Positions 8,661-17,577 of a DNA stretch of 64,000 nucleotides are shown piece after piece. Below the pieces are notes generated by a model. The model had not been told where the DNA came from, made no database searches, and was given only the letters and a program-made list of their open reading frames with translations. The stretch comes from Shimia aestuarii. GTDB taxonomy: Bacteria; Pseudomonadota; Alphaproteobacteria; Rhodobacterales; Rhodobacteraceae. A program made the position numbers and the translations under genes. The stretch lies in assembly GCF_022814865.1 (NCBI RefSeq), contig NZ_JAKVRD010000017.1, positions 1 to 64,000 on the forward strand. Direction: 5' to 3'. The first letter of the stretch is position 1. Each line of letters opens with the position of its first letter.

Positions 8661-9260
8661 ATGAAGCGCAACACAATACTCGCTGCAATGACGCTGGCTG
8701 CAACTGCTATCGGCGGTGCTGCATTTGCGGATGCCAACCACGGGCGTGGGGGGCAATTCGGTGCCCAGAGCGGACCGAGCATGATGCAGAACAGTTGTCC
8801 CGACATGATGGGAAAGATGGGCGGCATGATGGACATGATGACGCGCATGCACGGAAACATGATGGGCGGCCGCATGATGGGCGGCGGCATGATGGGCCCA
8901 GGCATGGGTGGCGGCATGATGCAAATGTTCGACACTGATGGAGACGGCACAACCGCGCCGACAGAGATGCGCACGCAGCTTCAGTCAAAGCTTTCCGAGT
9001 TTGACAGCGACGGGGATGGAAACCTCTCTATTGCCGAGTTTGAAGCTCTCCACAGCGCGATGATCCGCGAAATGATGGTTGATCGCTTCCAACACCTCGA
9101 TGCCGATGGCGACGGCGCGGTGACGCCGGAAGAGATGGCCGCTCCGGCCGATAGGATGGAACGGATGCAGATGATTCGGTCGAACATGGCAGATGACGCG
9201 CCCGTGCGGCCCGGCAATGGCCAGGGCATGGGCGACGGCACCATGATGCAGGACAACTGA
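8661..9260 (+). CDS. Met-rich periplasmic EF-hand protein
   Basis: After a signal peptide (MKRNTILAAMTLAATAIGGA, cleaved near AFA) comes a Met/Gly-rich stretch (residues about 40-90; MMGGRMMGGGMMGPGMGGG) that could bind Cu(I) through thioethers. Three EF-hand loops follow: DTDGDGTTAPTE, DSDGDGNLSIAEFE and DADGDGAVTPEE, the last two canonical. GTG 8652 is a possible start, but ATG 8661 has a GAGGTG ribosome site. The fusion of Met-rich and calcium-type loops beside copper genes suggests a periplasmic copper buffer. Function is inferred from composition. Confidence 0.8.
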   Translation: MKRNTILAAMTLAATAIGGAAFADANHGRGGQFGAQSGPSMMQNSCPDMMGKMGGMMDMMTRMHGNMMGGRMMGGGMMGPGMGGGMMQMFDTDGDGTTAPTEMRTQLQSKLSEFDSDGDGNLSIAEFEALHSAMIREMMVDRFQHLDADGDGAVTPEEMAAPADRMERMQMIRSNMADDAPVRPGNGQGMGDGTMMQDN

Positions 9261-9268
9261 GTCGTGGC

Positions 9269-9290
9269 GTGCCGGTTCTTTTACCGGCAC
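9269..9290 (+). terminator. Terminator after the EF-hand gene
   Basis: A perfect 8-bp stem GTGCCGGT / ACCGGCAC with loop TCTTTT, followed by CCTTTC, lies 8 bases after the stop at 9260. Confidence 0.6.
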
Positions 9291-9401
9291 CCTTTCTCGA
9301 AGCGCCAAAACCATACGCCGGTGGGACATTGAACCCAACAGCGGCATGAGGCGTTCAGCCTCCGTAGGCAGACAGTTTTAGAAACGGAAAGGAAAAAACC
9401 C

Positions 9402-9788
9402 ATGTCATATACCCATGATCGCGTCTTGAAAGATACCAATATCGATGACGCGGAGATGCGCGTCCGAGACGCTCTGTCAGACAAGGGATTCGGCGTTCTG
9501 ACCGAGATCGACGTCAAGGCGACGATGAAAAACAAGCTGGATGTGGATATGCCAGCCTACCGCATCCTGGGGGCCTGTAATCCGGGCATGGCGCACAAAG
9601 CCATCGAGATCGAGCCTCGTATCGGCGCGATGCTCCCGTGCAACGTGATCCTGCGGCAAGTGGACGGCGGTACCGAAATCAGCGCCGTCGATCCTGTCGC
9701 TTCGATGCAGGCGGTACAGAACGAAGACCTGGCCGCGGTCGCCGGCGAAGTCCGCGATCTACTCCGGGACGCCCTCGACGCCGCGTGA
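9402..9788 (+). CDS. DUF302 protein
   Basis: This 128-residue soluble protein matches the DUF302 pattern: an alpha-beta fold with GFGVLTEIDVKATMK near residue 30 and a central YRILGACNPGMAHKAI with a single Cys. A second Cys lies in GAMLPCNVILR. DUF302 proteins often neighbour copper and thiol-redox genes; no enzyme activity is established that I can rely on. A GGAAAGG ribosome site precedes the ATG. Confidence 0.85.
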   Translation: MSYTHDRVLKDTNIDDAEMRVRDALSDKGFGVLTEIDVKATMKNKLDVDMPAYRILGACNPGMAHKAIEIEPRIGAMLPCNVILRQVDGGTEISAVDPVASMQAVQNEDLAAVAGEVRDLLRDALDAA

Positions 9789-9884
9789 TGGGGATTGGAT
9801 ATCCTATCCCCGATTGAGCACCTTTGGCATTGCTCGATCAATGCCATTTGAACCCACATCTGTCTTTTATTAGGAACTCACCCA

Positions 9885-10805
9885 GTGTTGCCAGCGGCTT
9901 TGCCATTTCCGGACATCGGAACCGACCTCTTCTCCTTCGACATCGGGGGGGTCACATTTGCACTCCGCTGGTACGCGCTAGCCTATATCTTCGGTATCCT
10001 GATTGGCTGGCGCATTTGTTTGAGTGCCATAAGCCGTCCAGCGCTCTGGACGTCAGCTGGACCGCCGCTTGACCGAACGCAGATCGAAGATCTTCTGACG
10101 TGGATTATCATCGGCGTGATTGCTGGCGGGCGTCTGGGCTTTGTATTGTTCTACCAGCCCGCATATTATCTCGCCAATCCCTTGGAAATTCTGATGGTCT
10201 GGCAAGGCGGCATGTCTTTCCACGGGGGGTTCGCGGGCGTTGTCATTGCGGCCTTGCTGTTCTGCCTTAGACAGAACGCGTCATTGCTCAGCACTGGCGA
10301 CTTGCTGGCTTTGGCAACACCACCAGGCTTGTTTCTTGGGAGGCTGGCGAACTTCACCAACAATGAGTTGTGGGGGCGTCCAACGGACGTTCCCTGGGCG
10401 GTGATCTTTCCCGGCGAAGTCGCGCAGGCCTGCCCAGGGATTAGCGACCTCTGCGCGCGACACCCGTCGCAGCTGTATGAGGCGCTATTGGAGGGGCTCA
10501 TTCTTGGAATGCTGCTCATTTATCTCGCTTGGGGCCGGGGCTGGCTGAAAATGCCCGGTGCCTTGGCTGGCGTGTTTCTGACCGGCTATGGTCTTGCCCG
10601 AAGTTTCGTCGAGATGTTCCGGCAACCGGACCAACAATTTGTGACGGCGGACAACCCGATTGGCCATGCGTTTCATTTTGGTGAGTGGGGTTTGACGATG
10701 GGCCAGTTGCTCTCCATGCCGATGGTGTTGGTCGGGCTGGCGTTGATCGTGTTCGCCAGGCGGGTATGGGGCCGGAAAGCGCCACCCCGCAGAGCCGCAA
10801 TGTAA
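9885..10805 (+). CDS. lgt: Prolipoprotein diacylglyceryl transferase Lgt
   Basis: Lgt adds diacylglycerol from phosphatidylglycerol to the lipobox Cys, the first step of lipoprotein maturation in the inner membrane. The 306-residue product has several membrane helices and the family signatures [43 protein letters not shown] and [13 protein letters not shown]. The start is GTG 9885. It is an accessory copy, since the host chromosome must already have an essential lgt. Together with lspA and lnt at 21-23 kb the island encodes the whole pathway. Confidence 0.93.
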   Translation: MLPAALPFPDIGTDLFSFDIGGVTFALRWYALAYIFGILIGWRICLSAISRPALWTSAGPPLDRTQIEDLLTWIIIGVIAGGRLGFVLFYQPAYYLANPLEILMVWQGGMSFHGGFAGVVIAALLFCLRQNASLLSTGDLLALATPPGLFLGRLANFTNNELWGRPTDVPWAVIFPGEVAQACPGISDLCARHPSQLYEALLEGLILGMLLIYLAWGRGWLKMPGALAGVFLTGYGLARSFVEMFRQPDQQFVTADNPIGHAFHFGEWGLTMGQLLSMPMVLVGLALIVFARRVWGRKAPPRRAAM

Positions 10806-10883
10806 TCTCCATACTGATCTCTCTTGACCTTCCTGTGGATGGAAGCCTTAGGCAAGAGAAGCATTCTCGGAAAGGACCGCAAA

Positions 10884-13229
10884 ATGAGCACCCCCGACAG
10901 TTCTCAAACCACAGCGACTTCTTCGGTATTCGTTTGCCCCATGCACCCTGAGGTGCGACAGGTTGAGCCCGGCAATTGTCCGAAATGCGGAATGCATCTC
11001 GTGCCGGAATCGGAGCTCGATGTCCATTCAGCACATGATCATCACAACCACCACGCGCATGCCACGCCGGCCGATGGCCGTTATGATCTGGTTCCTACAG
11101 GGCATAATGGTCCCATTTACACCTGCCCGATGCACCCTGAGGTGCGGCAGCCTGATCCGGGCGCGTGTCCGATCTGTGGTATGGGATTGGAACTGGAATC
11201 CGGTGTGCCGGGCGATGAAGGTCAAAATCCCGAACTGGTGGATTTCACACGGCGGTTCTGGGTCGGCACAGTCCTGACGATCCCTCTCCTTGTCCTCACG
11301 ATGGGGCCATTCGTCGGTTTCCCCGCAGTCCGGACTTTTTTTGGCGAAAGCACTACACAATGGATCGAATTGATCCTGGCAACGCCAGTGGTCTTGTGGT
11401 GCGGCTGGCCGTTTCTGGAACGCGGATGGATTTCGTTCCGCACGTTGAACCTCAACATGTTCTCCCTGATCGGCATGGGCGTTCTTGCCGCCTGGCTCTT
11501 CAGCGTCGTTGCCGTTCTCGCACCGGACATATTCCCTGATGGGTTCCGAGACTTCGAAGGCCATGTCGGCGTCTACTTCGAGGCGGCGGCGGTGATCGTG
11601 ACGCTCGTGCTGCTCGGTCAGGTGATGGAATTGCGCGCACGTGAAGGAACCGGTAAGGCGATCCGTGCGCTTCTCGACATGGCCGCCAAGACCGCGCGGG
11701 TCATGCGGGACGATGGCTCCGAGGAGGAGATTCCGCTGGAGGACGTACAGGTCGGCGACCGTCTGCGCGTGCGGCCCGGCGATAAAGTGCCTGTCGATGG
11801 CGTGGTTCTGGACGGCCGGTCCTCGATCGACGAAAGCATGATCTCCGGTGAACCTGTGCCGGTCGAGAAGACCGAAGGCGACCCGGTAACTGGTGCGACG
11901 ATCAACGGCACTGGCAGTCTGGTGATGGAGGCGACGCGTGTCGGGTCCGACACGATGCTGGCTCAAATTGTCGAGATGGTGTCGAACGCGCAGCGCTCGC
12001 GCGCCCCGATCCAGAAATATGCCGACAAGGTGGCGGGTTATTTCGTTCCGGCCGTCATCGGTATCGCGGTCCTGTCCTTCATCGCCTGGGCGATCTGGGG
12101 GCCCGCGCCTGCGCTGTCTTATGCACTCGTCTCCGCCGTCGCGGTTTTGATCATCGCCTGTCCCTGTGCGCTTGGCCTGGCGACACCGATGTCGATCATG
12201 ACGGCGACGGGACGGGGGGCTCAGGCCGGGGTGCTGATCAAGAACGCCGAGGCGCTGGAGCGGTTCGAGAAAGTCGATACCCTGATCGTCGACAAGACCG
12301 GCACGTTGACCGAAGGCAAACCGCGGCTTGTCGACGTACTCCCGCAACCCGGCCACGACGAAGCCGAAGTCCTGCGTCTCGCCGCATCGCTTGAGCGCGG
12401 ATCGGAGCACCCTCTCGCCGAAGCGATCGTCAGGGGCGCGGAGGCGCGTAACGTCACGATGGCCGATGCCGACGACTTCGAGGCGGTTACCGGCAAGGGC
12501 GTAAAGGGGGTCGTAGACGGCAAGGCCGTCGCCCTCGGCAATCTGGCGATGATCCGCGAATTGGGGCTTGAGGCAGGCGACCTGACCGCCAAGGCCAACG
12601 CCCGCCGCGACGAAGGCGAGACGGTGATGTTCGTGGTGCTGGACAGTGAGATCGCCGGTCTTGTCGGTGTCGCCGACCCGGTGAAGGAAACGACGCCCGT
12701 AGCCATCAAGGACCTGCACGAGCTGGGATTCCGGGTCATAATGGCAACCGGCGACAATGAACGCACGGCCAAGGCCATCGGCGCGCGGCTCGGCATCGAC
12801 GAGATCCGGGCCGACGTGCTGCCGGAGGACAAGGCGCGGATCATCAAGGAATTGCAGGCCGAGGGCCGCAAGGTCGCCATGGCCGGGGATGGCGTCAACG
12901 ACGCCCCCGCGCTCGCGCAGGCCGATGTCGGCATCGCGATGGGCACCGGCGCAGATGTGGCCATCGAAAGCGCGGGCATCACGCTGGTCAAGGGCAACCT
13001 CGACGGTATCGTGCGCGCGCGGCGGCTGGCTCGGGCCACTATGCGCAACATCCGCCAGAATCTGTTCTTCGCGCTGATCTACAATGCCTCCGGAGTGCCG
13101 GTCGCGGCGGGAGTTCTGTTTCCCTTCTTTGGCATCCTCATCAGTCCGATGTTTGCTGCCTTCGCCATGAGCGCGTCGTCAATCTCGGTGGTGCTCAATT
13201 CGCTGCGCCTTCGCGGCGTTCGTATCTAG
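10884..13229 (+). CDS. Copper-exporting P1B-type ATPase with two N-terminal CPMHPE domains
   Basis: The protein (781 residues) exports Cu(I)/Ag(I) from the cytoplasm using ATP. The N-terminus has no HMA domain but two short metal-binding modules, [11 protein letters not shown]...CPKCGMHL and [11 protein letters not shown]...CPICGMGL, with a His-rich linker ([13 protein letters not shown]) between them. The core has the TGE actuator loop (SGEPVPVEK), the ion-site CPC at 426-428, the phosphorylated DKTGT from D470, and [10 protein letters not shown]. Start ATG 10884 follows AAAGGA; the upstream extension is a shadow. Confidence 0.93.
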   Translation: MSTPDSSQTTATSSVFVCPMHPEVRQVEPGNCPKCGMHLVPESELDVHSAHDHHNHHAHATPADGRYDLVPTGHNGPIYTCPMHPEVRQPDPGACPICGMGLELESGVPGDEGQNPELVDFTRRFWVGTVLTIPLLVLTMGPFVGFPAVRTFFGESTTQWIELILATPVVLWCGWPFLERGWISFRTLNLNMFSLIGMGVLAAWLFSVVAVLAPDIFPDGFRDFEGHVGVYFEAAAVIVTLVLLGQVMELRAREGTGKAIRALLDMAAKTARVMRDDGSEEEIPLEDVQVGDRLRVRPGDKVPVDGVVLDGRSSIDESMISGEPVPVEKTEGDPVTGATINGTGSLVMEATRVGSDTMLAQIVEMVSNAQRSRAPIQKYADKVAGYFVPAVIGIAVLSFIAWAIWGPAPALSYALVSAVAVLIIACPCALGLATPMSIMTATGRGAQAGVLIKNAEALERFEKVDTLIVDKTGTLTEGKPRLVDVLPQPGHDEAEVLRLAASLERGSEHPLAEAIVRGAEARNVTMADADDFEAVTGKGVKGVVDGKAVALGNLAMIRELGLEAGDLTAKANARRDEGETVMFVVLDSEIAGLVGVADPVKETTPVAIKDLHELGFRVIMATGDNERTAKAIGARLGIDEIRADVLPEDKARIIKELQAEGRKVAMAGDGVNDAPALAQADVGIAMGTGADVAIESAGITLVKGNLDGIVRARRLARATMRNIRQNLFFALIYNASGVPVAAGVLFPFFGILISPMFAAFAMSASSISVVLNSLRLRGVRI

Positions 13230-13277
13230 AAGCGCGCAACAGCGTTCGGACGAACCAAAATTAAAAGGGGATCATTT

Positions 13278-14615
13278 ATGCAGAGCGATCAAGACACGTA
13301 CCGCGAAGGTTCCATAAGTCTGGGCGGAGCCATTGCGATGGGAACAGGCGTGATGATCGGCGCCGGAATCTTTGCGTTGACGGGGCAAATCGCGCAGCTC
13401 GCCGGCCCTCTATTCCCGCTTGCATTCATCGCCGGCGCGGTCGTCACAAGCTTCAGCGCCTACAGCTATATCAGGATGTCGAACAAATGGCCTTCCTCGG
13501 GTGGCATCGCCATGATCCTGCAAAAATGCTATGGCCCCGGAGCCATCGCAGGCGGGGCCGCGTTGCTGATGGCGCTCAGCATGGTGATCGCGGAAAGCCT
13601 CGTCGCGCGAACCTTCGCCACCTATGTCCTGCGCCCTTTCGATATCGAAGGTGGCCCACTGGTCCCCGCTCTGGCCGTGGCCGTGATCATTTTCGCCTTT
13701 TTGGTGAACATCGCCGGAAACCGCTCGGTCGGGCTGTTCTCGCTGATCATGGCAGCGATCAAGATCGGAGGCATAGCTCTGTTCGGCATCGCGGCCCTGT
13801 GGTCCAGTGGTTTTGCGTTCGCCGCGGCCTCCGAGACGCTTCAATCCTACGGGCTCACCGGGTTCATCGCCTCTACGGCGCTGGCCATCCTCGCCTTCAA
13901 AGGGTTCACAACGATCACAAACAGCGGGGCCGAGATCACCGAACCCAACCGCAACGTTGGGCGAGCGATCATGTTCTCGATCGGAATCTGCGTCGTCGTT
14001 TACCTGTTGGTCGCCTTCGGGGTCGGTTCGAGTCTGACGATCGAGGAGATCATTTCGGCGCGGGACTATTCACTGGCACAAGCGGCGCAGCCCGCCCTTG
14101 GACAAACCGGCTTCATATTGACGGTGATCCTGGCCGCTGTCGCAACCGCATCGGGCGTTCTGGCCAGCGTCTTCGCGGTGTCGCGTATGCTGGCGATGTT
14201 GACCGACATGGAAATGATCCCGCACAGCCACTTCGGTATGTCCGGCCCAATCCAACGCCACACGCTGGTCTATACCGTTGTCATCGCATCAGCGCTGGCC
14301 GTGCTTTTCGACCTGGGCCGAATCGCATCCCTCGGTGCTTTCTTCTACCTAGTCATGGACATGATCATACATTGGGGCGTGTTCCGCTATCGTCGAACAG
14401 ACGTCGGCGCCTCCGGTATCGTGCTTTTGACTGCCCTGTCGCTCGATGTAGTTGTATTGGCAGCTTTCACCGTGATGAAGCTTCAAAGCGACCCGATGAT
14501 CGTTCTCTACGCCGCTGTCGGGATGATCGCTGTGTTCGCCTTCGAGCGCGTTTACTTGTCGCAATGGGTGGCACCGCAAGTCGCCCCCGCCCCCGCCCAC
14601 GCCCACGGTGATTAG
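13278..14615 (+). CDS. APC-family amino acid/polyamine permease
   Basis: A 445-residue integral membrane protein with about 12 helices. The N-terminal signature GTGVMIGAGIFALTGQIAQLAGP is the GxG(I/V)F substrate loop of APC transporters, and FKGFTTITNSGAEITEPNRNVGRA is the helix 6-7 region. It ends in a Pro/Ala/His tail. AAAAGGGGA precedes the ATG. It follows the copper ATPase by about 50 bases in the same direction. Its substrate is not evident. Confidence 0.85.
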   Translation: MQSDQDTYREGSISLGGAIAMGTGVMIGAGIFALTGQIAQLAGPLFPLAFIAGAVVTSFSAYSYIRMSNKWPSSGGIAMILQKCYGPGAIAGGAALLMALSMVIAESLVARTFATYVLRPFDIEGGPLVPALAVAVIIFAFLVNIAGNRSVGLFSLIMAAIKIGGIALFGIAALWSSGFAFAAASETLQSYGLTGFIASTALAILAFKGFTTITNSGAEITEPNRNVGRAIMFSIGICVVVYLLVAFGVGSSLTIEEIISARDYSLAQAAQPALGQTGFILTVILAAVATASGVLASVFAVSRMLAMLTDMEMIPHSHFGMSGPIQRHTLVYTVVIASALAVLFDLGRIASLGAFFYLVMDMIIHWGVFRYRRTDVGASGIVLLTALSLDVVVLAAFTVMKLQSDPMIVLYAAVGMIAVFAFERVYLSQWVAPQVAPAPAHAHGD

Positions 14616-14622
14616 CCTGCCA

Positions 14623-15294
14623 TCACCTGGCCTGAAGAGATGCGATGCCTTGTGCGCCGATCGTGATCAGCCCGACCGACAAGGCAAACGCAGCCAGGGC
14701 AAGCAGCATCACGCCCGTGTTCATGGGCAAGCGACGTACAACCGGTCCAAGAAATTCCGACCGCCCGAAAGCCGAGACGTAGAGCGGCAACGCGCTTATC
14801 ATAGTCGCATAGAGGTAAACGCCGGAGATGTTCTCGAAAAACGCCGAACGCGCAAGAGTCGGGGATACAACCGCCAAAGCGGTTGAACGATTGCCGCCGA
14901 ATGACCCGAACCAGTCGGCAGATAGAACGTATATCAGCACGTGGAGACCTGGAAAGAGAAGGGCTCTGAGCAAGACATCGACCAGCACGAAAAACGCCGT
15001 GTCTCTTGAGCCCGCCTTTGGTTGCTTTGTCATAGCGAAAAGGAAAAAACTGACATAGTTGACGGCAAAAACCACGGGCAAACCGTTGGTCGCAACCTGC
15101 CTTAGAAAGCGCATGAGTGCCGGTCCGCCGGCAGCAAGAGCCGGAGCAAAGCCCGGAGCCAGTAAGACGTAGAACAACAGGACCGGCAGTAATGCAGCGA
15201 AGCTGAACAGCAGGACATTTCTAACAAACTGAGCCGCGGGCATACTGATAGAGAAAAATCTATCCATTGAAATAGCCTGCCATGTGGGCACCAC
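14623..15294 (-). CDS. Five- or six-helix membrane protein of unknown function
   Basis: The 223-residue product is mostly hydrophobic, with helices near 22-45, 75-92, 103-127, 158-175 and 195-217. I do not recognise a family. It faces the preceding genes, ending 8 bases after the APC permease stop. The start may be the Met at residue 10 (MDRFFSISMPAAQ). Its 5' end is just before an IS5-family scar, so its promoter region may have been rearranged. Confidence 0.55.
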   Translation of the reverse strand: MVPTWQAISMDRFFSISMPAAQFVRNVLLFSFAALLPVLLFYVLLAPGFAPALAAGGPALMRFLRQVATNGLPVVFAVNYVSFFLFAMTKQPKAGSRDTAFFVLVDVLLRALLFPGLHVLIYVLSADWFGSFGGNRSTALAVVSPTLARSAFFENISGVYLYATMISALPLYVSAFGRSEFLGPVVRRLPMNTGVMLLALAAFALSVGLITIGAQGIASLQAR

Positions 15295-15308
15295 TAGGTC
15301 GATGATAC

Positions 15309-15500
15309 GGGGCGTTGTTGCACAAGTCTGACGCCTCAGGATTCCCTTCGCGAACCCATGCTGTTAGCCGCATTCCATGAGCAACCCATCTCCCGCCCGC
15401 TATCGTACGACCAACTGGTCCAGCTACAACGCATCGCTGCGCAAGCGGGGGTCCCTGCTGATCTGGGTCGACGAAGACATCACTTGGCGCGCGCCCTCAC
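15309..15500 (+). mobile_element. IS5-family left-end remnant
   Basis: The sequence starts GGGGCGTTGTTGCACAA, like an IS5-family terminal repeat. It holds an ATG at 15377 reading MSNPSPARYRTTNWSSYNAS then LRKRGSLLIWVDEDITWRAP, the N-terminus of an IS5-family transposase. The frame stops at 15514 after about 45 residues, and similarity ends where ccdA sequence begins. Only the left end of the element remains; its right end and the original ccdA leader were deleted. Confidence 0.8.
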
Positions 15501-16206
15501 CGCCGCCCTCCTAGCCGGCACGATATCATTTCTGTCCCCCTGCGTGCTACCTCTTGTGCCAGGTTATGTCTCCTACGTAACCGGGCGCACAGCCGCTGAG
15601 GGCGGGGTGGTCGGCGCTTCGCCGTCGCGCGCGGTCTGGCTAAGCCTGTGTTTTGTCCTCGGCTTCTCCACCATCTTCATGGGACTTGGCGCATCCGCGA
15701 CTGCAATGGGTCAGGCCCTGCTTCGGTGGCGGTATGAACTCAACCTCGTTGGGGGCGGCATCATCATTTTCTTCGGGCTCTTCATGATAGGAGCCGCGCG
15801 TGTTTCGGTCATGGAACGCGACTTCCGATTCAATCTCAACATCCCCGGGGGCCAACCCGCTGCGTCCTATGTCCTCGGTCTTGCCTTCGGTTTCGGCTGG
15901 ACTCCGTGCATCGGCCCGATCCTCGGCGCGATCCTGACAGCCAGTGCGGCGAGTGCCACGATGGGCGAAGGTATCATGCTGCTTGCCGTCTATTCCGCCG
16001 GCCTTGGAATACCGTTTCTGATCGTGGCCGGATTCACCGACCAGATCGCGGGACGGTTGCGGGCCATCGGCCGGGTTGGCCGCCGCCTCCACCAGCTTGC
16101 GGGCATAGTGATGATCTTGATGGGGCTGGCGATGATGACAGGGCAGTTGAGCGCGCTGTCATACTGGATGCTCGACGTATTTCCGGTTCTGGGACGGATC
16201 GGATAG
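15484..16206 (+). CDS. ccdA: CcdA-type thiol-redox membrane transporter with an IS-derived 5' end
   Basis: CcdA/DsbD-beta proteins carry electrons across the inner membrane to periplasmic thiol pathways such as cytochrome c maturation. The core shows LLAGTISFLSPCVLPLVPGYVS (first Cys), a second GFGWTPCIGPILGA (second Cys) and six helices. The longer frame from 15358 carries residues encoded by the IS5 remnant (MLLAAFHEQP and onward), unrelated to CcdA. A TTG at 15484 gives a normal-length N-terminus and lies in the junction. The native start and promoter appear lost, so expression is uncertain. Confidence 0.75.
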   Translation: MARALTAALLAGTISFLSPCVLPLVPGYVSYVTGRTAAEGGVVGASPSRAVWLSLCFVLGFSTIFMGLGASATAMGQALLRWRYELNLVGGGIIIFFGLFMIGAARVSVMERDFRFNLNIPGGQPAASYVLGLAFGFGWTPCIGPILGAILTASAASATMGEGIMLLAVYSAGLGIPFLIVAGFTDQIAGRLRAIGRVGRRLHQLAGIVMILMGLAMMTGQLSALSYWMLDVFPVLGRIG

Positions 16207-16246
16207 CTCCATTAGTAGCAGCGTCTATTGATAACAGAAAATTTTC

Positions 16247-16276
16247 TTGAACCTCTAGTAGCTTTAGGAGTTAAGC
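16247..16276 (+). promoter_or_regulatory. MerR-type promoter/operator before L,D-transpeptidase copy 2
   Basis: TTGAAC (16247-16252) is followed by the imperfect dyad CCTCTAG...TTTAGGAG and an AT-rich -10 near 16269-16276. Elements of the same TTGAA-plus-dyad form occur at 17515, 28546 and 29826, with a related dyad at 28652. MerR regulators act on such promoters, where the -35/-10 spacing is longer than normal. The transcript starts about 120 bases before the gene at 16400. Confidence 0.6.
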
Positions 16277-16399
16277 CACCGACAAAGAACGGCACCATGG
16301 AGCAAGTTGCCAATAACGCCTCACTCCTTCCCGGGCGAACAACACTGCGTTCGGGGTAAGGTTCGGTTTGCCGTCCAATGCGTGAACGGAGCAATCTAT

Positions 16400-17065
16400 A
16401 TGCTGACAAGACGACATTTCATCCAGACGACCACCGCGCTGTTTTCGGCATCGATATCCAGCCCGCTCCTTGCAGACACGTGGCCTACCGATGCGCAGAA
16501 GGCAGCTTGGGACGCACAGGTTACACCTCCCGGCTACGACCCGGCCACGTCCAACCCTTGGGGCCTTCACCCTCGCTTCCTGCCACAGCGGGTCCTCGCG
16601 AAGGACGGACTTGTACCCGGTGATATCCATGTCGATGCTGTTGCGCGCTATCTCTACCACATCGAAGAAGGCGGCACGGCGATGCGCTATGGCGTGGCGA
16701 TCGCGCGCGGTAAACTTTACGAACCGGGCACCTATACGATCAAGCGCAAGGTCAGGTGGCCGCATTGGCAGCCGACACAAAACATGATCGACCGCGACCC
16801 AGAGCTCTACGCCGATATCGCTGACGGTATGGAACCCGGACCTGAAAACGCGCTCGGATCGCGAGCCCTCTATCTCTTCGTCGGCGACCGAGACACCTAT
16901 CTAAGGATTCACGGGACACCGTATCCAAGAAGCATTGGCGGCCGTGCGAGTTCCGGCTGCGTCCGAATGGTCATGGCACACATCAATGATCTCTATCCCA
17001 ACGTCGAGATTGGCTCGACGGCATTCCTGTACTCGGCGGAAGACAGCGTCACCCCGAGAAGTTGA
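16400..17065 (+). CDS. L,D-transpeptidase (YkuD family), copy 2
   Basis: This paralogue of the 7732-8397 enzyme has the same length (221 residues), the same layout and an almost identical C-terminus. The signal is LTRRHFIQTTTALFSASISS and the catalytic motif HGTPYPRSIGGRASSGCVRM. ATG 16400 has a GGAG site 8 bases upstream; the upstream part of the frame is not conserved in copy 1. Unlike copy 1 it has its own MerR-type promoter. It would cross-link peptidoglycan or attach proteins to it under metal stress. Confidence 0.9.
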   Translation: MLTRRHFIQTTTALFSASISSPLLADTWPTDAQKAAWDAQVTPPGYDPATSNPWGLHPRFLPQRVLAKDGLVPGDIHVDAVARYLYHIEEGGTAMRYGVAIARGKLYEPGTYTIKRKVRWPHWQPTQNMIDRDPELYADIADGMEPGPENALGSRALYLFVGDRDTYLRIHGTPYPRSIGGRASSGCVRMVMAHINDLYPNVEIGSTAFLYSAEDSVTPRS

Positions 17066-17112
17066 CTGGCGCATCATGTGTTACGCGTGGGCTTGACGCA
17101 TCTATGGGCTGA

Positions 17113-17385
17113 TCAGGACTGGCGCGAAGTGCAGATGGGGTTGCCACCTGCCGAGCGTAGCGGAACCAAGGTGTTTTCCACCGGACCGCTGTGTTCATAC
17201 CAATAACAGCCATCCTCGGGACGAAGCCGCGCCGTGGTGAGATCCTGACCAGGCGCAGCAAGGGCAATGACGGCCTCGGGAACACTTCCCACTTCGTTGC
17301 GAGCGCCGCCGTCGTCCAGCGTTGGCACCGCGCAGCCAGCAAGCACCAATGTCGCTGCGATATTCGGCGCGTTTCGTTTCTGCAT
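17113..17385 (-). CDS. Small predicted lipoprotein
   Basis: From ATG 17385 (GAGGTAGAC ribosome site) the 90-residue product has a lipobox (TLVLAGC, Cys near residue 17). A short mature domain follows with two Cys in DGCYWYEHSGPVENTLVPL and NPICTSRQS. No family is recognised. It is divergent from the P-type ATPase at 17578. It is one candidate client for the island's own lipoprotein-processing enzymes. Confidence 0.6.
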   Translation of the reverse strand: MQKRNAPNIAATLVLAGCAVPTLDDGGARNEVGSVPEAVIALAAPGQDLTTARLRPEDGCYWYEHSGPVENTLVPLRSAGGNPICTSRQS

Positions 17386-17514
17386 GTCTACCTCACTCAT
17401 TCTGATCGCTTCGTACCGGCAAGCGTTGCTCCAACCGCGTCGTTTCAAGGGGGCGGCTAGCTTCAAGCCTCCGCAGGGCGCCTTTCTTGCTGGACGAATA
17501 TCCACTTGTTGCCC

Positions 17515-17545
17515 TTGAAGCTCTAGTTACTGTAGGGGCTATGTC
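17515..17545 (+). promoter_or_regulatory. MerR-type promoter of the zinc/cadmium ATPase
   Basis: TTGAAG (17515-17520), a 19-base spacer holding the dyad CTCTAG TTA CTGTAG (17521-17535), and a TATGTC -10 (17540-17545). A 19-base spacer is the hallmark of MerR/ZntR/CadR-controlled promoters, where the activator untwists DNA when it binds metal. The ATPase starts 33 bases after it. Confidence 0.75.
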
Positions 17546-17577
17546 AATGTGGAATCAATGAATCCTGAGGTCAATCC

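Noticed and set aside
9790..9811. GGGGATTGG...CCTATCCCC after the DUF302 gene as a terminator
   Set aside because: The stem has a mismatch and no T-run follows; it may be a weak terminator but support is poor.
11028..12719. 563-residue open frame on the minus strand across the copper ATPase
   Set aside because: It is antisense to a well-conserved P-type ATPase, its product is rich in Arg/His/Asp with no domain, and high G+C makes such long shadows common.
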